DNA of 64,000 nucleotides from Geodermatophilus ruber (GCF_900114385.1 NZ_FOSW01000003.1:62001-126000); one strand, 5' to 3'. Positions 18,919-27,948 are shown, numbered from the stretch's first letter. Numbers and translations: made by a program. Notes: generated from the letters alone by a model not told the origin.

Positions 18919-21900
18919 CTACCGGACTTGTCGTCGGTCGCGTTCCTGGAGCAGCCTCGCGTGAACTGCCGACATCTGGGCCCGTGTACTCGCCGGGGCC
19001 GTTCCCGAGTGGTCCGTCAACCAACGGGAGAAGCGGCCAGCCAAGTTCGAGACCTTCGTGGCGAACTTAGGGTCGCTGTCGCCCGCCGAAATCAGCGACG
19101 CCGCCAAGGAGATCAGGTTTTGCGATCCCTCGAAGTCCGCGCCGCGGGACATGGCAACGTCGGCGTTCTCGCGAGCAAACCGCACGACCTCACCCACCTG
19201 GAGCGCTGCCGCTTGGGAGACCGCGGCTCTGGTCGGCATTGGCTCACCCGGGCGGTGATTGGCCTGGTGATCCGCGTTGATCGCCCGCATCGTCAGGTCC
19301 ACCCGGGTGACGACGGAGGGTCCGGCGTTGCCGATGCCTTCCTCGCCGGTGAGCAGGCGCCGCAGACCGGTGTTGTCTCCCTCGTCGCCCTCGGTCTTGA
19401 GGTCCGCGGCGCCCTTCCAGATGAGGATGGTCGTCATCTGTGCATACTGACGGTCACTGAGCGGGCGGAGCCCGGCCGCATGCTCAAAGATGTTGGACAG
19501 CCACTTGCGAGGCAGAACATGCTCCGACTCGAGATTCGGTCGTGGGGTGATCTGGCGCGCATGGGGCGCAATGTTGCCCAGGCCGTCCGGCGTGACGACA
19601 TTCGCTTCGCCCGGGCGCCCCGAATAATGGATGACGGTCCAGATTTGGCGCGCCATTGCGACGATCGTGTCGATTGCGGCGAGGAATGGGCGATTCTTCG
19701 GGTCGCTGGGATCGAGGTTCGCCACCTCCTGGTCCCTCACCGCTGCAAAGTGGGCCTCGTGGCGCAACCGCAAGGCGTTGAGCTCTTCGATTGAGGGCAG
19801 CATGTCAGTGCGCCCGCTGGCCCGGGCCGCCTCTTGCGCGCCGCGGGCGTGCGCGTCCATGGTGAGACCGCTATTCGAGGCGATCAGGATTTTTCCGGCC
19901 CTGTTCACCGTGAGTGTGTGACTTACGCCCTCGACAGAGAAGGGCTTTCTAAGCAGCCGGAAAAGGGCCTCCTTGCCGGCCTGGACCTTTCCGGCAACCC
20001 AGGTCCTCCCGGCCTCGACCTTGCCCTTCACGTAGCCCTTGACGCCTTCCCACTTCTTCTTGACGTAAGCCTTGCCGGCCTCGTACTTGCCCTTCACGTA
20101 GGCCTTGCCGGCTTCGTACTTCTTCTTGACGTAGCCCACGCCCTTCATGGCCAGCCGGATCAGCGGCCTCGCGAGGTTGATGACCTTGCCGAGGACCCAG
20201 TCGATGCCCTTGCCGACCAGTTCCTGGCCCTTGGCGAAGAACTCCTTGACCTTCTCGGAGATGCCGCCGAGCCCGAGCAGCCCGGCGAGGAAGCTGATCA
20301 CCAGCGGGACGGCCCTGGACAGGGAGTTCTCGATCTTCTCCGGGACGCCGCCCAGGCCGCCGCGGGCGATGTCCATGACGGCGTCGATGATCGTGCCGAT
20401 GAACTCGCCCATCTCCTTGCCGCGCTCCATGATCCACTGCACGACGCTGATCAGCGCCTGAACGATCTTGATGAGCGCGCCGGCGGGGTTGAGCATGCCG
20501 AGCACCCAGGTGATGCCGGCCTTGACCACCCGCTCGATGACGAACGACTTGATCTGGTCGAAGATCATCTGCTTGACGTCGCCGACCTTCTCCTTGATCC
20601 AGTTCCAGATCCCGGTGATGCCCTCGGTGGCGAACTTCTTGGCGATGTCGATCTTCGACTCGACGGCGTCCCAGACCTTGCCGAGCGGCGGCACCTTGGC
20701 GATGATCCGCGACTTGAGGTGGGCCCAGGTGAGGCCCATCAACGAGGCGATCATCTTCAGCACGCCCATCAGGTCGAGCTTCTCGGGAAGCTCGATCCCG
20801 GCGTTGGCGAGCTGACCGAACAGCCAGCCCTGCAGGCCCTTCTTCAGGTGCGCGAGGATGTTGTCGGCGAACTTCAGGAAGCCCTGCTTCACCGCGCTCA
20901 TGAAGTTCGTGATGAACCGCACGGGGGCCGCGACGATGGCGTCGAACGCGGACGCCGCCTTCGACAGCAGGCCGAAGAACAGGTCCTTGAGCTGCAGGAT
21001 CGCCTTGACCGATTCGCCGATGGCGTTCTTCGCCATGTCGACCAGCCCGGCGTTCTTCGCCTGCTCCGCCTTGATCTCCTCGTCGACGGCGTTGCGTGCC
21101 TCGACGTACTTCTGGGCCAGGTCGTCGACCAGGGAGGTCGACTTGTCGTCGACGTCCGACTCGAGCTGGTCGAACTTGCCCGACACCTCGGTGGCCGTGG
21201 CCTGCGCGATCTTCTGCAGGTCCTTGGGCTGCTTGGCGACGTAGACCCGGATCTCCTCGCGCCCGGCGGCGATCTTCTTCTTGGCCTCGTCCAGCTGCTG
21301 CCCGATGAGATCGGCGACCTTGGAGATCACCGCGGTCAGCCGCTCCTCGTACAGCGCTTTCGCCCGCACGAAGATGTCGTTGGCCTCCTTGGGCACGCTC
21401 ATGAACAGGTCGCCGGTCCAGCGCAGCCAGCCGGCCGGCCCGGAGTAGCGCTGGTCCTTGTACTTCTCCATCTCCGCCTTGTGCTGGGCGGTGAACGCGG
21501 CGCGCGCCTCCTTCTCACCGGCCTCGAACTCACCGGAGACCTTGGCGTCCAGCCCGGTGAGGATGGCCGTGACCTCGCCCTTGACCCGGTCGTAGATCTT
21601 GTTGATGTCGCCGGAGATCCGCTTGCGCTCGGTCTCCTCGCGGGCCTTGGCGGCACTCTTCTGGGTGCCCACCTGGCCGCCGGCCTGGCCCTTCACCCCG
21701 GTCAGTGCGGCCACGGCGGTCTTCGCGTCCGCGCTCGCGCCGGCCTGTGCCTCCTGGAGGGCCTCGCCCTCCTTCTGCCGGATCTGCGCCGGCGCCTGCG
21801 CGGCGTGCGCCTCGGCCGTCTTCTTGGCGGCGAGGGCCTGCTGCATCTGCGGCTCGTTGGAGGCGGCGAGGTCCTGGTCGCTCACGTTCGCGACCGCCAT

Positions 21901-22722
21901 GTCCTTGTTCACCGAGCACGGCCCACCGCGCAGGTCGGTCTGCTCGGTCGGCGCCTTGCCCGGCATCGCCTTGGCGCCGTCCACGGCCGGCACCTGCGGC
22001 GCCGGTTGCGGCGGCAGGGGGGTGACCGGCTTGTCCTTGGCCACCGACGGGTCCGGCGGCTGCGCGGTCGTGGCCTCGATGTCCGCGGCGGAGCTCTTCT
22101 TGCCCTCCGCGACCTTCCCCATCACCTCGCCCTTGACCGCGTCGGCCTTGCCCGAGGTCGCGAACTTGTCCGCCTCGTCGAGGTTCTGCGGCGCCGCCTT
22201 GGCTATCGCCGCCTTCACCGCCGCCATGAAGCCGGCCTTGTCGAACCCCTTGGGCTTGGCCGCGGCCATCCGGTCGGCCTGCGCCGCCTTGGCCTGGCCG
22301 GCCTTGTCGTCGGACGGCGGCTCGGCGGCCCGGCGCGCCTGGTCGGCCTCGGCCGCCCCGGACGGGTGCTTCTTCGCGGCCGCGGCCGCACCGTGCACCT
22401 GGCCCTCGACCGCCGCGAACCGCGAGTCCGCCCTCGGGTCGGCCGGCGTGGGGGCGACCGGTGGCGGCGGGCACGCTCCGCCGGCCTCGACGAGCCGCTG
22501 CATGCCGACGTTGCCGCTCGCTACGGGCCCCGCGGGCGCGGCCGTCGTCCGCCCTCGCGTTGCGGCGTCCGGAGCCAGCAGCCGGGCGACTGCTCCGTTG
22601 CCGGCCCGCGCCTGGAGCCGCACCAGTGCCTGCACGTTGCCCGGGTGCGCAGGTCGCCGCCCCGCGGCCTGACCGTCCGGCCGCCGGCCCGGGTTGCCGG
22701 GTTCCCTGGCGGGGGCTTTCAC
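18919..22722 (-). CDS. 1267-residue putative polymorphic toxin/effector of contractile-injection type
   Basis: GTG start at 22722, weak ribosome site. Residues 1-60 are basic and contain VRLQARAGNGAVARLL (about 33-48), related to the LQRTAGN motif of the neighbouring effector. Residues 80-560 are Ala/Lys-rich coiled coil. Residues 560-870 are long amphipathic/hydrophobic helices including FLAGLLGLGGISEKVKEFF, a pattern I know from large DUF4157-type proteins of extracellular contractile injection loci, but no DUF4157 HELAH motif is present. Residues 875-925 repeat AGKAYVKGKYE. From about 925 the C-terminal tip changes: GC drops (34 of 60 bases at 19621-19680), and LESEHVLPRKW near 1067 looks like an HNH-type nuclease motif (EH-x2-P). 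No immunity gene follows. Toxin function is inferred. Confidence 0.72.
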   Translation of the reverse strand: MKAPAREPGNPGRRPDGQAAGRRPAHPGNVQALVRLQARAGNGAVARLLAPDAATRGRTTAAPAGPVASGNVGMQRLVEAGGACPPPPVAPTPADPRADSRFAAVEGQVHGAAAAAKKHPSGAAEADQARRAAEPPSDDKAGQAKAAQADRMAAAKPKGFDKAGFMAAVKAAIAKAAPQNLDEADKFATSGKADAVKGEVMGKVAEGKKSSAADIEATTAQPPDPSVAKDKPVTPLPPQPAPQVPAVDGAKAMPGKAPTEQTDLRGGPCSVNKDMAVANVSDQDLAASNEPQMQQALAAKKTAEAHAAQAPAQIRQKEGEALQEAQAGASADAKTAVAALTGVKGQAGGQVGTQKSAAKAREETERKRISGDINKIYDRVKGEVTAILTGLDAKVSGEFEAGEKEARAAFTAQHKAEMEKYKDQRYSGPAGWLRWTGDLFMSVPKEANDIFVRAKALYEERLTAVISKVADLIGQQLDEAKKKIAAGREEIRVYVAKQPKDLQKIAQATATEVSGKFDQLESDVDDKSTSLVDDLAQKYVEARNAVDEEIKAEQAKNAGLVDMAKNAIGESVKAILQLKDLFFGLLSKAASAFDAIVAAPVRFITNFMSAVKQGFLKFADNILAHLKKGLQGWLFGQLANAGIELPEKLDLMGVLKMIASLMGLTWAHLKSRIIAKVPPLGKVWDAVESKIDIAKKFATEGITGIWNWIKEKVGDVKQMIFDQIKSFVIERVVKAGITWVLGMLNPAGALIKIVQALISVVQWIMERGKEMGEFIGTIIDAVMDIARGGLGGVPEKIENSLSRAVPLVISFLAGLLGLGGISEKVKEFFAKGQELVGKGIDWVLGKVINLARPLIRLAMKGVGYVKKKYEAGKAYVKGKYEAGKAYVKKKWEGVKGYVKGKVEAGRTWVAGKVQAGKEALFRLLRKPFSVEGVSHTLTVNRAGKILIASNSGLTMDAHARGAQEAARASGRTDMLPSIEELNALRLRHEAHFAAVRDQEVANLDPSDPKNRPFLAAIDTIVAMARQIWTVIHYSGRPGEANVVTPDGLGNIAPHARQITPRPNLESEHVLPRKWLSNIFEHAAGLRPLSDRQYAQMTTILIWKGAADLKTEGDEGDNTGLRRLLTGEEGIGNAGPSVVTRVDLTMRAINADHQANHRPGEPMPTRAAVSQAAALQVGEVVRFARENADVAMSRGADFEGSQNLISLAASLISAGDSDPKFATKVSNLAGRFSRWLTDHSGTAPASTRAQMSAVHARLLQERDRRQVR

Positions 22723-23035
22723 GGCGTGACCGACCGGTGCGGCGGTGGTGCACGGCGGATCGCATCACCGCGGGAAGGGGCGACGGCGTGCGGGTGGATG
22801 GCCATGCGGCACGGGCCGGTCTCCGCGGCTGCGGACGTCGCCCGCCCGGAGAGGGCAGGCCCGTCGAGCCGCTCGTGGTCACGACCGCGCATGGCACACC
22901 TCACGGACGTCGGCAACCACCGACGGTGGCAGGGCGGATGGCGGAGTCGCCAGACCCGCGCGCCCCGTCCATTCGGACCCCGATGCGTGCCCGAACGGGC
23001 AGCGCAGGATCAGTGACGCCCCTCGAGCGCCACGG

Positions 23036-23182
23036 GGGGTGACGCGCGACGGGCGCACACGCCGCCCGGGTCCGGCGGACCCGGACCAGCCCGGCGGCCA
23101 GGCCGACGTCCGACCAGTGCAGGGCGAGAGCCTGGCCGCGGCGCAGTCCGGTCGCCAGCGTGAGACGGAGCAGGGCTTCCAG
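23036..23182 (-). pseudogene. Fragment of a phage-type tyrosine recombinase
   Basis: The minus strand from 23182 reads LEALLRLTLATGLRRGQALA, then LHWSDVGLAAGLVRVRRTRA. This is the conserved box I region of tyrosine recombinases (consensus ATGLRRGEALGLRWSDVDL; first catalytic Arg in GLRRGE), with Gln where Glu is usual. Neither the rest of the catalytic domain nor an N-terminal domain is present, so it is a stump of an integrase left by a mobile element. Confidence 0.75.
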
Positions 23183-23212
23183 TCCCCGCGGGGGGACTGC
23201 GGCGCGGTGGGT

Positions 23213-23400
23213 GTGGTCGGACCCCCAGGTGCCCCGTTCCGGGCCCGGTTCAACGTGGCGATCCGGACGGTGGTGCTCGAGCGGGAGGCCGGCACCGCGG
23301 TCTACGGCTCCGGTGGCGGCATCACGTGCGACTCCGACCGGCCGCGGATTTCGCGGAGCCCTCGCCGAGGCCCGGGTCCTGGACGCCCGGCCGCAGGGCC
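23213..23400 (+). pseudogene. Fragment of aminodeoxychorismate synthase component I (pabB-like)
   Basis: In frame from 23213: VVGPPGAPFRARFNVAIRTV, then VYGSGGGITCDSD, which is the conserved C-terminal region of chorismate-binding enzymes of the PabB type (FNVAIRTVV ... YGVGGGITWDSD). After CDSD the expected sequence continues in another frame (ALAEARVLDARP at about 23350-23390), so there is at least one frameshift. The rest of the gene is missing. It is a decayed remnant. Confidence 0.72.
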
Positions 23401-23558
23401 TTTGTGCAGGTCGGTCAGTGGCCGCGTGCCAGTCGAGGGTCGGTGAGCGGGAGAGGGCGCCTGATCACCGCGACACCGTGCGAGGGCGGTGGGCGGCAAT
23501 CGTGGATGGGCGGGACGAGCGGGCCCGCCCCGTGACCCCCTTACCTCTACCGAGACAT

Positions 23559-23581
23559 CTGTCGCGAGTCGTATGCGACAG
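23559..23581. promoter_or_regulatory. Inverted repeat CTGTCGC-N9-GCGACAG
   Basis: A perfect 7-bp inverted repeat with a nested near-palindrome GTCGTATGCGAC, similar in style to GntR-family operators of actinobacteria. It lies 187 bp upstream of the substrate-binding lipoprotein gene. Regulator unknown. Confidence 0.4.
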
Positions 23582-23767
23582 CCGCCAGCTGTGTCGCACG
23601 CCACCAACAGACATGATCGCCGTCCAAGGAGACCGCTGTGTCAGCGGCTGGCTGCTCCGCCGGTTCCCCCGACCGGTGTCCGGTGCCGTGTAGGCGGCCG
23701 GGCCGCTGGGATCGATGGTGCCGCGTTCTCGCCGTCAGCATGCCCAGTAACAACCGGAGGAGAGCGC

Positions 23768-24763
23768 GTGACGATCAGTCGTTCGGTCAAGCGGGGGGTC
23801 CCGGTAGCCCTGGCCGCCTGCCTGCTGGTGGCCTGCGGGGCTGGTGAGGACGAGGGTGCCACTGGCAACACGCAGCTGAGTCCGGAGGACCCGGTGTCGA
23901 TCCTGGTCGGCACGCTCCCGATCCCGGACAACGCCCCGCTGTTCCTGGCCATCCAGGAGGGCTACTTCGAGGAGGAGGGGCTCGAGGTCGAGACGCAGAT
24001 GGTCGCGGGCGGGTCGGCCGCGCTCCCGGCGATGGTCGCCGGCGACCTGCAGTTCAGCAGCTCGAACTGGACCACGGTGCTCCAGGCTGCCAGTCAGGGC
24101 CTGCCTGCGCAGATGGTCTGGGAGATGACCGGCCCGAAGGAGGGGGTCAACGGGATCATGGTGGCGGGGAACTCCCCGTACCAGGACCCCGCCGCCCTGC
24201 GCGGCCAGCGGGTCGCAGTGAACACCCTGGCCGGCCTGGTGGAGCTGCAGGTCCGGGAGTGCATGGCCGCCTCCGGCCTGCAGGACGGTGACTACACCCT
24301 CGTCGAGATCCCCTTCCCCGACATGCCCGGGGCCGTCCAGAACGGCAACGTGGCCGCCGCGTTCATCGGCGAGCCGTTCGTCACCCTCGCCGAGGACCAG
24401 GGGCAGCGGGTGATCGCCGGGCCCTCCTCCTGCAGCGACCGGCTGGCCGAGATGCCCGTCATCGGCTTCATGACCACGGCCGAGTACTCCGCGCAGAACC
24501 CGGAGATCACCGCGGCGTTCGCCCGGGCACTGGAGCGCGGCGCCGAGCTGGCCGCCTCCGACCCGCAGGAGGTCATCGACATCCTGCCGACCTACACCCA
24601 GCTCTCCCCGGAGCTGGCCGCGCGCATGGAGCTCCCGGCCTGGCTGGAGGACCGCGCCCCCAGCACCGAGCGGGCCGAGATCACCCAGGAGGCGATGATC
24701 GACTTCGGGTTCATCGACGAGCCGGTCGACGACCTCGACGCGCTCATCGCCCCCGTCGACTGA
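23768..24763 (+). CDS. NitT/TauT-type ABC substrate-binding lipoprotein
   Basis: 331 residues from GTG 23768 (GGAGG 8 bp upstream). A lipoprotein signal ends in LVAC with Cys 23 as lipidation site. The mature part follows the SsuA/NMT1 pattern: P-x2-NAPLFLAIQEGYFEEEGLEVE, then FSSSNWTTVLQAASQGL and a cleft domain. Such proteins bind sulfonates, nitrate-like ions, pyrimidine precursors or aromatic acids for an ABC importer. No permease or ATPase gene lies in this window, so it is an orphan here. It sits upstream of a SulP anion transporter and of a sulfonate-making operon, which makes a sulfonate or sulfate-ester ligand attractive but unproven. Confidence 0.88.
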   Translation: MTISRSVKRGVPVALAACLLVACGAGEDEGATGNTQLSPEDPVSILVGTLPIPDNAPLFLAIQEGYFEEEGLEVETQMVAGGSAALPAMVAGDLQFSSSNWTTVLQAASQGLPAQMVWEMTGPKEGVNGIMVAGNSPYQDPAALRGQRVAVNTLAGLVELQVRECMAASGLQDGDYTLVEIPFPDMPGAVQNGNVAAAFIGEPFVTLAEDQGQRVIAGPSSCSDRLAEMPVIGFMTTAEYSAQNPEITAAFARALERGAELAASDPQEVIDILPTYTQLSPELAARMELPAWLEDRAPSTERAEITQEAMIDFGFIDEPVDDLDALIAPVD

Positions 24764-24866
24764 CGCTGCCTGACTGCTGGTCGACCGGCCGGCAGCCTCG
24801 CCGCTCCCCGGGTATCGATCCGGCACCCGGGGACGGCGCGGTCGGTTGCGGAGGGAGCTGTGGACC

Positions 24867-25049
24867 GTGACCGCCGGCCTTCTGGCTCCGCTTGTCGGTG
24901 CGGTGGGTGGCATGTTCGGCAGGGAGGAGCTCGAGCTGCGCCGGCGCAGCGGCAGCCTGGTCGCCAGCGCCGGGGCGCACCGGGCCACCGACGCCCTCGG
25001 CGTCCTCTTCGGCCTGATGGCCCGTCGGCTGGATGCGTCGGCGGGCTGA
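24867..25049 (+). CDS. Small hypothetical protein
   Basis: 60 residues from GTG 24867, with GGAGGGAG 9 bp upstream; TTG 24846 would add seven residues. A short hydrophobic start (AGLLAPLVGAVGGMFG) is followed by a polar middle and an amphipathic helix. I do not recognise it. Its strong ribosome site and position before a second small protein and a SulP gene support expression. Confidence 0.45.
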   Translation: MTAGLLAPLVGAVGGMFGREELELRRRSGSLVASAGAHRATDALGVLFGLMARRLDASAG

Positions 25050-25156
25050 CCTGCGCTGCCGCGGGACGCACGGTCATCCGCCGCGGGGGATCTCCGCGCG
25101 TTCCGCGGGCGGGACCGTGGTGCGGTCGCACCGGGCGCGGGACGAGGAGGTGCCGG

Positions 25157-25396
25157 GTGACCGTGGTCGCTGCGGAGGCCGTTCCCGAGGACGATGAGCC
25201 GCTCCCCGCCCCACCCGAGGCGTCGTTCGTGGACCTTCTGGTGGCCCGGGTCTCCCGGGAGTACGGCGTGGACCCCGAGGGGGTCCGGGACCGGGCCGCG
25301 GCGGCGCTCGCGGCGTTCGCCGGCGCCCGGGTGCAGACCTTCGTCCCCATCCTGGTGGAGAAGAGGCTGCGGGCGAGCTACCGCGGCTGCCGGTGA
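25157..25396 (+). CDS. Three-helix-bundle dimerisation domain protein
   Basis: 79 residues from GTG 25157, GAGGAGG upstream. After an acidic Pro-rich leader, FVDLLVARVSREYGVDPEGV, then AAALAAFAGARVQTFVPILVEK follow the pattern of the small actinobacterial three-helix-bundle dimerisation domain (helix - VDPE turn - helix ARVxxFVPVLVE helix). These stand-alone domains often sit beside transporters. It ends 10 bp before the SulP start, so the two are probably co-translated, suggesting a regulatory or assembly partner (inference). Confidence 0.65.
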   Translation: MTVVAAEAVPEDDEPLPAPPEASFVDLLVARVSREYGVDPEGVRDRAAAALAAFAGARVQTFVPILVEKRLRASYRGCR

Positions 25397-25406
25397 GGTG
25401 GTGGCC

Positions 25407-27173
25407 ATGACCCCGGTCCCACCCGGCGTCCGTGCGCTGTCCGGCTACCGCCGGCCGTGGCTGGTCAAGGATGTCGTCGCCGGCGTGGTGCTGACCACGC
25501 TGCTGGTGCCGCAGGGGATGGCCTACGCCGAACTGGCGGGGCTCCCACCGATCACCGGCCTGTACACGACCGTCACATGCCTGCTCGCCTACGCCGTGTT
25601 CGGCCCGTCGCGGGTGCTGGTGCTCGGGCCCGACTCCTCGCTCGGGCCGATGATCGCGGCGACGGTCCTGCCGCTGGTGGCCGCGGGCGGGGACCCGGAA
25701 CGGGCGGTCGCCCTGGCGTCGATGCTCGCCCTGATGACGGCCGGGGTCATGATCGCGGCGGGACTGGCCGGGCTGGGTTTCGTCGCCGACCTGCTCTCCA
25801 AGCCCACCATGATCGGTTACATGAACGGGCTGGCGCTGACCATCCTGGTCGGCCAGCTGCCCAAGCTGCTCGGATTCTCCGTCGACGCCGACGGGTTGAT
25901 CGGGGAGCTCGTGGGGGTCGTCGAGGGCGTGGCTCGGGGGGAGACCGTCCCGGCCGCCGCGGCGGTCGGGGTCGGCGGCATCGCGGTGGTCCTCGCCCTC
26001 CGGCGGTGGGCGCCCAGGGTGCCGGGCGTGCTGGTCATGGTGGTCCTGGCCATCGGCGTCAGCGCGGTCTTCCGGCTCGGCGAGCGCGGCGTGAGCCTGG
26101 TCGGGGTGCTGCCGGAGGGGTTCCCGCCCTTGACGCTCCCCACGGTCGCCTGGTCCGACGTCGGGCCGCTGCTGGCCGGGGCGCTGGCCATCTCACTGGT
26201 GTCACTGGCCGACACCATCTCCACCGCGTCGTCGTTCGCCGAGCGCACCGGGCAGGAGGTGCGCGGCAACCAGGAGATGATCGGCATCGGCGCGGCCAAC
26301 CTGGCCGCGGGCCTGTTCCAGGGTTTCCCGGTGAGCACCAGCGCCTCCCGCACCGCGGTGGCCGAGCGCGCGGGCGCCCGCACGCAGCTGACCGGGGTCA
26401 CCGGGGCCGCGCTGATCATCGTCATGATCCTGTTCCTGCCCGGGCTGTTCCGTGACCTGCCGCAGTCCGCGCTGGCGGCCGTGGTTATCACCGCATCGCT
26501 GTCGCTGGCCGACCTGCGCGGCACCGCCCGGCTGTGGCACCAACGCAGGGTCGAGTTCATCCTGTCGGTCGTCGCGTTCGCCGGGGTGGCGCTGCTCGGG
26601 GTCCTGCCCGGCATCGCGATCGCCGTCGGCCTGTCGATCCTCAACGTGTTCCGGCGGGCGTGGCGGCCGTACCAGACCGTCCTCGGGCTGGCTGACCGCG
26701 TGGCCGGGTTCCACGACGTCCGCTCGTACCCCGACGCGCGACAGCTGCCGGGGCTGGTCATCTACCGGTTCGACGCGCCGCTGTTCTTCGCCAACGCCAA
26801 GACCTTCCGCGACGCGGTCATGGCCCTCGCCCGGACCCAGCCGCCGCCCCGGTGGGTCCTGGTCGCCGCCGAGCCGATCACCGACGTCGACACCACGGCC
26901 GCCGACGTGCTGTTCGACCTCGCCCGCCTGCTGGACGAGCGCGGGCAGACCCTCGCGTTCGCCGAGCTCAAGGACCCGGTCCGTCGCAAGGTCGAGCGCT
27001 ACGGGCTGGCCCGCGAGATCGAGCCGCAGCACTTCTTCCCGACCGTGGAGGCCGGGGTCGACGCCTTCCGCACCCGGACCGGCGCCGCGTGGCCCGCGCC
27101 CCGCGACGCGCCGGCGGTGGAGACGGGCGTCCTCGAGCGGCCGGATCCCCCGCCGGCCCAGACGCCGGCCTGA
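25407..27173 (+). CDS. SulP-family anion transporter with STAS domain
   Basis: 588 residues from ATG 25407. The SulP signature appears at the start (VLTTLLVPQGMAYAELAGLP), with 10-12 membrane helices to about 430, including the conserved QEVRGNQEMIGIGAANLAAG segment, then a cytoplasmic STAS domain (about 445-560: LPGLVIYRFDAPLFFANAK; DVDTTAADVLFDLA). SulP proteins move sulfate, bicarbonate or other anions. Context next to an orphan substrate-binding lipoprotein and 7 kb from a sulfonate biosynthesis operon favours sulfate or sulfite supply, but bicarbonate cannot be excluded. Confidence 0.92.
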   Translation: MTPVPPGVRALSGYRRPWLVKDVVAGVVLTTLLVPQGMAYAELAGLPPITGLYTTVTCLLAYAVFGPSRVLVLGPDSSLGPMIAATVLPLVAAGGDPERAVALASMLALMTAGVMIAAGLAGLGFVADLLSKPTMIGYMNGLALTILVGQLPKLLGFSVDADGLIGELVGVVEGVARGETVPAAAAVGVGGIAVVLALRRWAPRVPGVLVMVVLAIGVSAVFRLGERGVSLVGVLPEGFPPLTLPTVAWSDVGPLLAGALAISLVSLADTISTASSFAERTGQEVRGNQEMIGIGAANLAAGLFQGFPVSTSASRTAVAERAGARTQLTGVTGAALIIVMILFLPGLFRDLPQSALAAVVITASLSLADLRGTARLWHQRRVEFILSVVAFAGVALLGVLPGIAIAVGLSILNVFRRAWRPYQTVLGLADRVAGFHDVRSYPDARQLPGLVIYRFDAPLFFANAKTFRDAVMALARTQPPPRWVLVAAEPITDVDTTAADVLFDLARLLDERGQTLAFAELKDPVRRKVERYGLAREIEPQHFFPTVEAGVDAFRTRTGAAWPAPRDAPAVETGVLERPDPPPAQTPA

Positions 27174-27439
27174 GGTCGGGGGTCAGGTCTCCCGAGCCGT
27201 CCGTGGCGCGTCGGGGTCCGCCCCCACGGGTGCCGGCCGGTGCGCCGCGGCGTCCCTGGTGGTGGAGGAGCGGCCGGCGGCCAGGTGCCACAGCGCGGCC
27301 CAGTGGAGGTGGCCCCGCGGCGGCCGTACGCCCGGCCGCTCCCGGGGGAGCCGGACCCGCGGGGCTCCGGGACGGACGGTGCAGCGAACCGGGGCGGGGA
27401 CCGGCGGGGCCGACGGCACGGTGAGCACCTCGCACCGCC

Positions 27440-27904
27440 CTACAGGCCGAGGTCGCTGAGCCCCGGGTGATCATCGGGGCGCCGACCCTGGGGCCAGCGG
27501 TAGAGGCGGTCGGCCTCGGAGATGGGGAGGTCGTTGATGCTGGCGTGACGCCGTCGCATCAGGCCGTTCTCGTCGAACTCCCAGTTCTCGTTCCCGTAGG
27601 AGCGGAACCAGTTCCCTGCGGCGTCATGCGACTCGTAGGCGAATCGGACCGCGATGCGGTTCCCCTCGGCGGCCCACAGCTCCTTGATCAGCCGGTAGTC
27701 CAACTCCCTGGCCCACTTCCGGGCCAGGAACTCCTGGATCTCCGTGCGGCCGGTGATGAACTCCGATCGGTTACGCCACCGGGAGTCCACCGTGTACGCG
27801 GCGGCGACCTTCTCCGGGTCGCGTGTGTTCCAGGCGTCCTCGGCCAGCCGCACCTTCTGGACGGCCGTGTCGTGCGTGAACGGGGGGAGTGGTGGACGGG
27901 ACAT
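27440..27904 (-). CDS. DUF1348 / NTF2-like (SnoaL-fold) protein
   Basis: 154 residues. [20 protein letters not shown], then [20 protein letters not shown] and [19 protein letters not shown] are the conserved blocks of DUF1348 proteins, an NTF2-like alpha+beta cone fold that binds small hydrophobic ligands. No catalytic residues can be assigned. It lies 44 bp downstream of the coenzyme M-like operon on the same strand and could be its last gene. Confidence 0.88.
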   Translation of the reverse strand: MSRPPLPPFTHDTAVQKVRLAEDAWNTRDPEKVAAAYTVDSRWRNRSEFITGRTEIQEFLARKWARELDYRLIKELWAAEGNRIAVRFAYESHDAAGNWFRSYGNENWEFDENGLMRRRHASINDLPISEADRLYRWPQGRRPDDHPGLSDLGL

Positions 27905-27948
27905 GGCGCACTCCTCGGTAGTACAGGTGATGTGACGGCGCTGGAGGG

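Larger units (their letters stand above)
22723..23767. other. 1-kb gene-poor scar region
   Basis: No intact gene. It contains a tyrosine-recombinase fragment (minus), an adjoining perfect 7-bp hairpin AGTCCCC/GGGGACT at 23181-23198, a pabB-like fragment (plus) and, near its end, an inverted repeat upstream of the lipoprotein gene. 22730-23030 shows nothing I can identify. The mixture of gene stumps marks a site of past insertion and deletion next to the toxin-like gene. Confidence 0.7.

Noticed and set aside
19834-23016. 1060-codon plus-strand open frame antisense to the toxin-like gene
   Set aside because: Product is repetitive Leu/Asp/Arg shadow without domains; the minus-strand reading has clear coiled coils and motifs.
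27183-27428. 81-codon minus-strand frame between SulP and DUF1348 genes
   Set aside because: Pro/Arg-rich, no ribosome site and no familiar motif; most likely non-coding.
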